The translations under genes and the position numbers were made by a program. A model generated the notes under the pieces. That model did not search any database and was not told the origin of the DNA. It worked only from the letters and a program-made list of their open reading frames with translations. DNA of 64,000 bases from an uncultured Bacteroidales bacterium (lineage in GTDB: Bacteria > Bacteroidota > Bacteroidia > Bacteroidales > Bacteroidaceae), in contig CADCAG010000012.1 of NCBI GenBank assembly GCA_902799355.1, forward strand, positions 1 through 64,000, in the 5' to 3' direction. Positions 61,224-64,000 of the stretch are shown here, piece after piece; the stretch's first letter is position 1, and every line of letters starts with the position of its first letter.

Positions 61224-62594
61224 TTACATGATGCCCAGACTGCGCAGGATATCGTTGAGGTTGGCAACGACCAATAAGAGCAGCACGATGCCAAAGCCCA
61301 CATACTCAGCACGGATCATGAATTCCTCAGAGGGCTTGCGACGGGTAATCATCTCGTAGAGCAGGAACAGTACATGGCCACCGTCCAGAGCGGGAATGGG
61401 CAGGATGTTCATGAAGGCAAGGATGATGCTCAGGAAAGCCGTCATACGCCAGAAGATGTACCAGTCCCAATCAGCAGGGAAGAGGTTACCAATGGTACCA
61501 AAGCCACCCAGCGACTTGGCACCCTCAGCAGTGAAGACGTATTTCAGGTCGTCAATATAGGTACCCAGCACATGACAGCCATACTTTACACCTGCAGGGA
61601 AGCTCTCAAAGAAGCCATACTCCTGGGTGAAAGGCTTGTAGAGCGAAGACAGCTGTACGGGAACAAATCCTAACTTCAGGGTGGAGTGGAGCACCACCTT
61701 GGCGGTATACTGCTTGCTGTCGCTGGCAAAGGATATGGTTACCGTGCGTGCTTTGAGACTGTCAGCCGCCGTCTTGGCAGTAGCCAGCATATCGGTGTGA
61801 CGTGCCAGCTGGTCAGTGAACTCGTTAAACGATGCGACAGCCTTGCCGTCGATAGCCGTAATGCGGTGTCCTTTTCTTAATCCCATCTTATAGGCTGTAG
61901 AGCCAGGAACGACGCTGTCAACCTGATTAGGGATGAGTGGCTGTACGAAGGCGGGTTGTGCCTTGATCATATTCAGCATGTTCAGTTCACCAGGCAGCTG
62001 GATACTCATCTCCTTACCATTGCGGATGATGTCCACACGCTGTGCCTCAGAGATGTCGCGATACATGTCGGCAGAGAAGTTCTTGAAAGCACCTTTCTCA
62101 GTACCCACCAGAATATCGCCGTCCTTGAAGCCGTAGCTCTTGGCCTCCTGGTTGAACTTCATACCCAACGTCATATCCTTCACAGGCACATAGGTGTCGC
62201 CCCAATGGAACAGAATCATTGAATAGATGAACAGTGCCAGCAGGAAATTGACGAGTACACCGCCAATCATGATGAGCAAACGCTGCCATGCGGGCTTGGT
62301 ACGAAACTCCCACGGCTGGGCAGGACGTTTCATCTGCTCCGTATCGAAGCTCTCGTCAATCATACCCGATATCTTACAGTATCCACCCAAGGGTATCCAG
62401 CCCAGACCATATTCGGTATCGCTGTTCTTGGGTTTATACTTGAACAGACTGAATTTCCAGTCAAAGAACATGTAGAACTTTTCTACTCTGACGCCAAAGA
62501 GCTTGGCGAAGAAGAAGTGGCCTCCCTCATGCAGCAGAATCAGTATGGACAGTGCCAGAATGAGCTGTGCCAGTTTAATCAAAAATACTTCCAT
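61224..62594 (-). CDS. rseP: site-2 membrane metalloprotease RseP
   Basis: A 456-residue M50 zinc protease. The HEGGH zinc motif is at residues 22-26, two PDZ-like regions lie in the middle (about 160-330, including GLRKGHRITAIDG), and the third zinc ligand region NILPIPALDGGH is near residue 400. RseP cleaves anti-sigma factors and signal-peptide remnants in the membrane. The order rimM-dxr-rseP is usual in Bacteroidota. Confidence 0.94.
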   Translation of the reverse strand: MEVFLIKLAQLILALSILILLHEGGHFFFAKLFGVRVEKFYMFFDWKFSLFKYKPKNSDTEYGLGWIPLGGYCKISGMIDESFDTEQMKRPAQPWEFRTKPAWQRLLIMIGGVLVNFLLALFIYSMILFHWGDTYVPVKDMTLGMKFNQEAKSYGFKDGDILVGTEKGAFKNFSADMYRDISEAQRVDIIRNGKEMSIQLPGELNMLNMIKAQPAFVQPLIPNQVDSVVPGSTAYKMGLRKGHRITAIDGKAVASFNEFTDQLARHTDMLATAKTAADSLKARTVTISFASDSKQYTAKVVLHSTLKLGFVPVQLSSLYKPFTQEYGFFESFPAGVKYGCHVLGTYIDDLKYVFTAEGAKSLGGFGTIGNLFPADWDWYIFWRMTAFLSIILAFMNILPIPALDGGHVLFLLYEMITRRKPSEEFMIRAEYVGFGIVLLLLVVANLNDILRSLGIM

Positions 62595-62630
62595 TATTAA
62601 CTCTTAACTCTTAATTCTTAACTCTTAACT
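62595..62630. repeat. simple-repeat spacer between dxr and rseP
   Basis: The gap consists of four or five 7-base units of AACTCTT type; the dxr stop codon TAA belongs to the block. Confidence 0.55.
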
Positions 62631-63782
62631 TTTCAATAGCTCTTCTGCGATACGTCGTGCCTCGGCATCCGTCTGGATATAGATGTCGTAGTCAGGATTA
62701 GTGCTGAACGTGCAGCGCTGCATGGTCTCAGCAATGACGTCGCTCATCTGCAGGAAACCACAGCGGTCCTCCAAGAAGGCACGGTTGACAATCTCGTTGG
62801 CAGCATTGACGATGCATGGCATGTTGCCACCCTTCTTGATGGCCTCGAAGGCCAATGCCAGACAGCGGAACTTCTTCAGGTCTGGCTCGAAGAACTCCAA
62901 GGGATGGGCAAACAGGTCGAGACGCTCACCACTCAGCGACAGACGCTGGGGGAATGAGAAGGCATACTGGATAGGAAGACGCATATCAGGAACACCCAGC
63001 TGAGCCTTGACAGCACCATCGTGGAACTGTACGGCACTATGGACGATACTCTGCGGATGTACCAGCACCTGTATCTGACTGGCGTCAACGCCAAAGAGCC
63101 ATTTAGCCTCAATGACCTCAAAACCTTTGTTCATCATCGTTGCAGAGTCGATGGTAATCTTGGCACCCATGTCCCATGTGGGATGGCGCAGGGCGTCAGC
63201 CTTCGTGACTGTTGCCAGCTGTTCCATGGTGAAGTTACGGAACGGACCACCACTGGCGGTGAGCAGTATCTTCTCGATGGGGTTGTCGTCTTCGCCTACC
63301 AGACTCTGGAAGATGGCGGAGTGCTCGCTATCCACAGGCAGGATGGGTGTATGGTGCTGCTGAGCCAGCTGCAGAATCAACTCGCCAGCCACCACCAGCG
63401 TCTCCTTGTTGGCCAGGGCAATGGCTTTATGAGCCTTGATGGCGTGGATGGTGGGCGACAGTCCTGCAAAGCCCACCATGGCAGTGAGCACCATGTCGAT
63501 GGGCATAGCCTCTACGATGTCGTCTAAGGCTTGCTTGCCGGCATAGACCTTCACGTCGGGCATGTCGCTCATCAGTCGCTTCAGCTCGTCGTAACGCTGC
63601 TCGTTGGCAATGACGATGGCGGCAGGCTTGAATCTGTGGGCCTGCTCAGCCAGCAGTTCAACCTTGTTGTTGGCTGTCAGACAATATACTTCATACAGGT
63701 CGCTATGCTCCTCAATGACCTCAAGGGCTTGAGTACCTATAGAGCCTGTAGAGCCTAAGATCGCTATTTGTTTCTTTTTCAT
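62625..63782 (-). CDS. dxr: 1-deoxy-D-xylulose-5-phosphate reductoisomerase
   Basis: A 385-residue NADPH enzyme of the MEP isoprenoid pathway. The N-terminal motif ILGSTGSIGTQALEV, metal ligands in PVDSEHSAIFQ, the SGGPFR motif and HPTWDMGAKITIDSATMMNK are intact; length is normal. The start at 63782 (MKKKQIAIL) is preferred over an upstream Met that lies in a TTCACTATT-type repeat. Confidence 0.96.
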   Translation of the reverse strand: MKKKQIAILGSTGSIGTQALEVIEEHSDLYEVYCLTANNKVELLAEQAHRFKPAAIVIANEQRYDELKRLMSDMPDVKVYAGKQALDDIVEAMPIDMVLTAMVGFAGLSPTIHAIKAHKAIALANKETLVVAGELILQLAQQHHTPILPVDSEHSAIFQSLVGEDDNPIEKILLTASGGPFRNFTMEQLATVTKADALRHPTWDMGAKITIDSATMMNKGFEVIEAKWLFGVDASQIQVLVHPQSIVHSAVQFHDGAVKAQLGVPDMRLPIQYAFSFPQRLSLSGERLDLFAHPLEFFEPDLKKFRCLALAFEAIKKGGNMPCIVNAANEIVNRAFLEDRCGFLQMSDVIAETMQRCTFSTNPDYDIYIQTDAEARRIAEELLKS

Positions 63783-63802
63783 ATATCGTTGTTCACTATT
63801 CA

Positions 63803-64000
63803 CTAGCGTAGCGCCAGCAGTCCTTGTGGGATGTTCATCTTTATTTGTTGCTGTTCAGCGTCAATCACCTCTATGAGGTCATCGCTGGCAGGTATCAAGG
63901 TGCCGTCTTCCAGTTCAAACAGGATATTGGCGGTGCTGTCGTCGATGGCAGCAATGCGGCCAACGGTTTCCCCGTTTGCATTATTGACAATCTCGAAGCC
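63803..64000 (-). CDS. rimM: 16S rRNA processing protein RimM, C-terminal part
   Basis: The last 65 residues, GFEIVNNANGETVGRIAAID to PQGLLALR, are inside the window; the gene continues past base 64000. The pattern VGRI...LIPASDDLIEVID and IKMNIPQGLL is that of the PRC-barrel domain at the end of RimM, which helps mature the 30S subunit. Position directly upstream of dxr supports it. Confidence 0.8.
   Translation of the reverse strand, partial: GFEIVNNANGETVGRIAAIDDSTANILFELEDGTLIPASDDLIEVIDAEQQQIKMNIPQGLLALR

Overview
The window looks like chromosome of a Bacteroidota bacterium, most likely a Prevotellaceae member (Prevotella/Segatella/Xylanibacter type). Evidence: more than twenty genes are preceded by the Bacteroidota -7 promoter box TAnnTTTG; lipoproteins carry an acidic stretch after the lipobox Cys; there is a BspA-like leucine-rich-repeat surface protein; GH9 glycanase genes, a TonB receptor and the family-typical orders acpP-fabF-rnc, rimP-nusA-infB and rimM-dxr-rseP are present. 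No tRNA, rRNA, insertion sequence or CRISPR array was found.

Layout. 0-4 kb is an accessory island: the start of an AlbA_2-type ATP-binding protein, small XRE regulators, orphan hypotheticals, a HigBA-type toxin-antitoxin pair whose toxin has lost its middle, and a zeta-type toxin with a small partner between 21-bp direct repeats. 4.1-12 kb is a glutamine-nitrogen cluster (pyrG, purF-like, carA, half of carB, asnB), followed by murQ and a convergent candidate small RNA. 13.3-21.2 kb carries an HhH protein, two tandem NSS transporters, a VanZ-like protein, cysS, a Gfo/Idh/MocA oxidoreductase and an iron alcohol dehydrogenase. 21.3-25.9 kb has a GH9 enzyme, an ECF S-component, a TonB receptor and a broken gene. 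25.9-35.4 kb holds dus and the suf genes, with sufB separated from sufC-sufD by an AraC-type regulator and two degenerate genes. 35.4-40.1 kb is the rimP-nusA-infB operon ending in sufB. 40.1-44.5 kb has a CobD-like enzyme, an ABC ATPase and a nuclease-helicase. 44.6-46.3 kb is a VirE-like ATPase embedded in palindromic repeats. 46.4-56.6 kb holds surface lipoproteins, a structured RNA candidate, a DUF3108 protein, an Ig-like lipoprotein, a GH3-family protein, the LRR protein and an unknown protein. 57.4-64 kb is rnc, fabF, acpP, pdxB, rseP, dxr and the end of rimM.

Most striking points. (1) The VirE-like gene lies between GGTACC-word dyads and next to a 16-bp dyad enclosing tandem repeats; a second locus at 57.1-57.45 kb has the same architecture with a different word and no gene. 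(2) Several normally conserved genes have lost defined parts: carB ends exactly at its midpoint next to a 32-bp inverted repeat, fabF lacks about 22 residues after its active-site GHLLGA motif, and higB lacks its core. (3) Short simple-sequence repeats sit at stop/start junctions inside operons and inside genes; in one lipoprotein they encode the core of the signal peptide. These could be real biology or, for the deletions, assembly errors; read mapping would decide.
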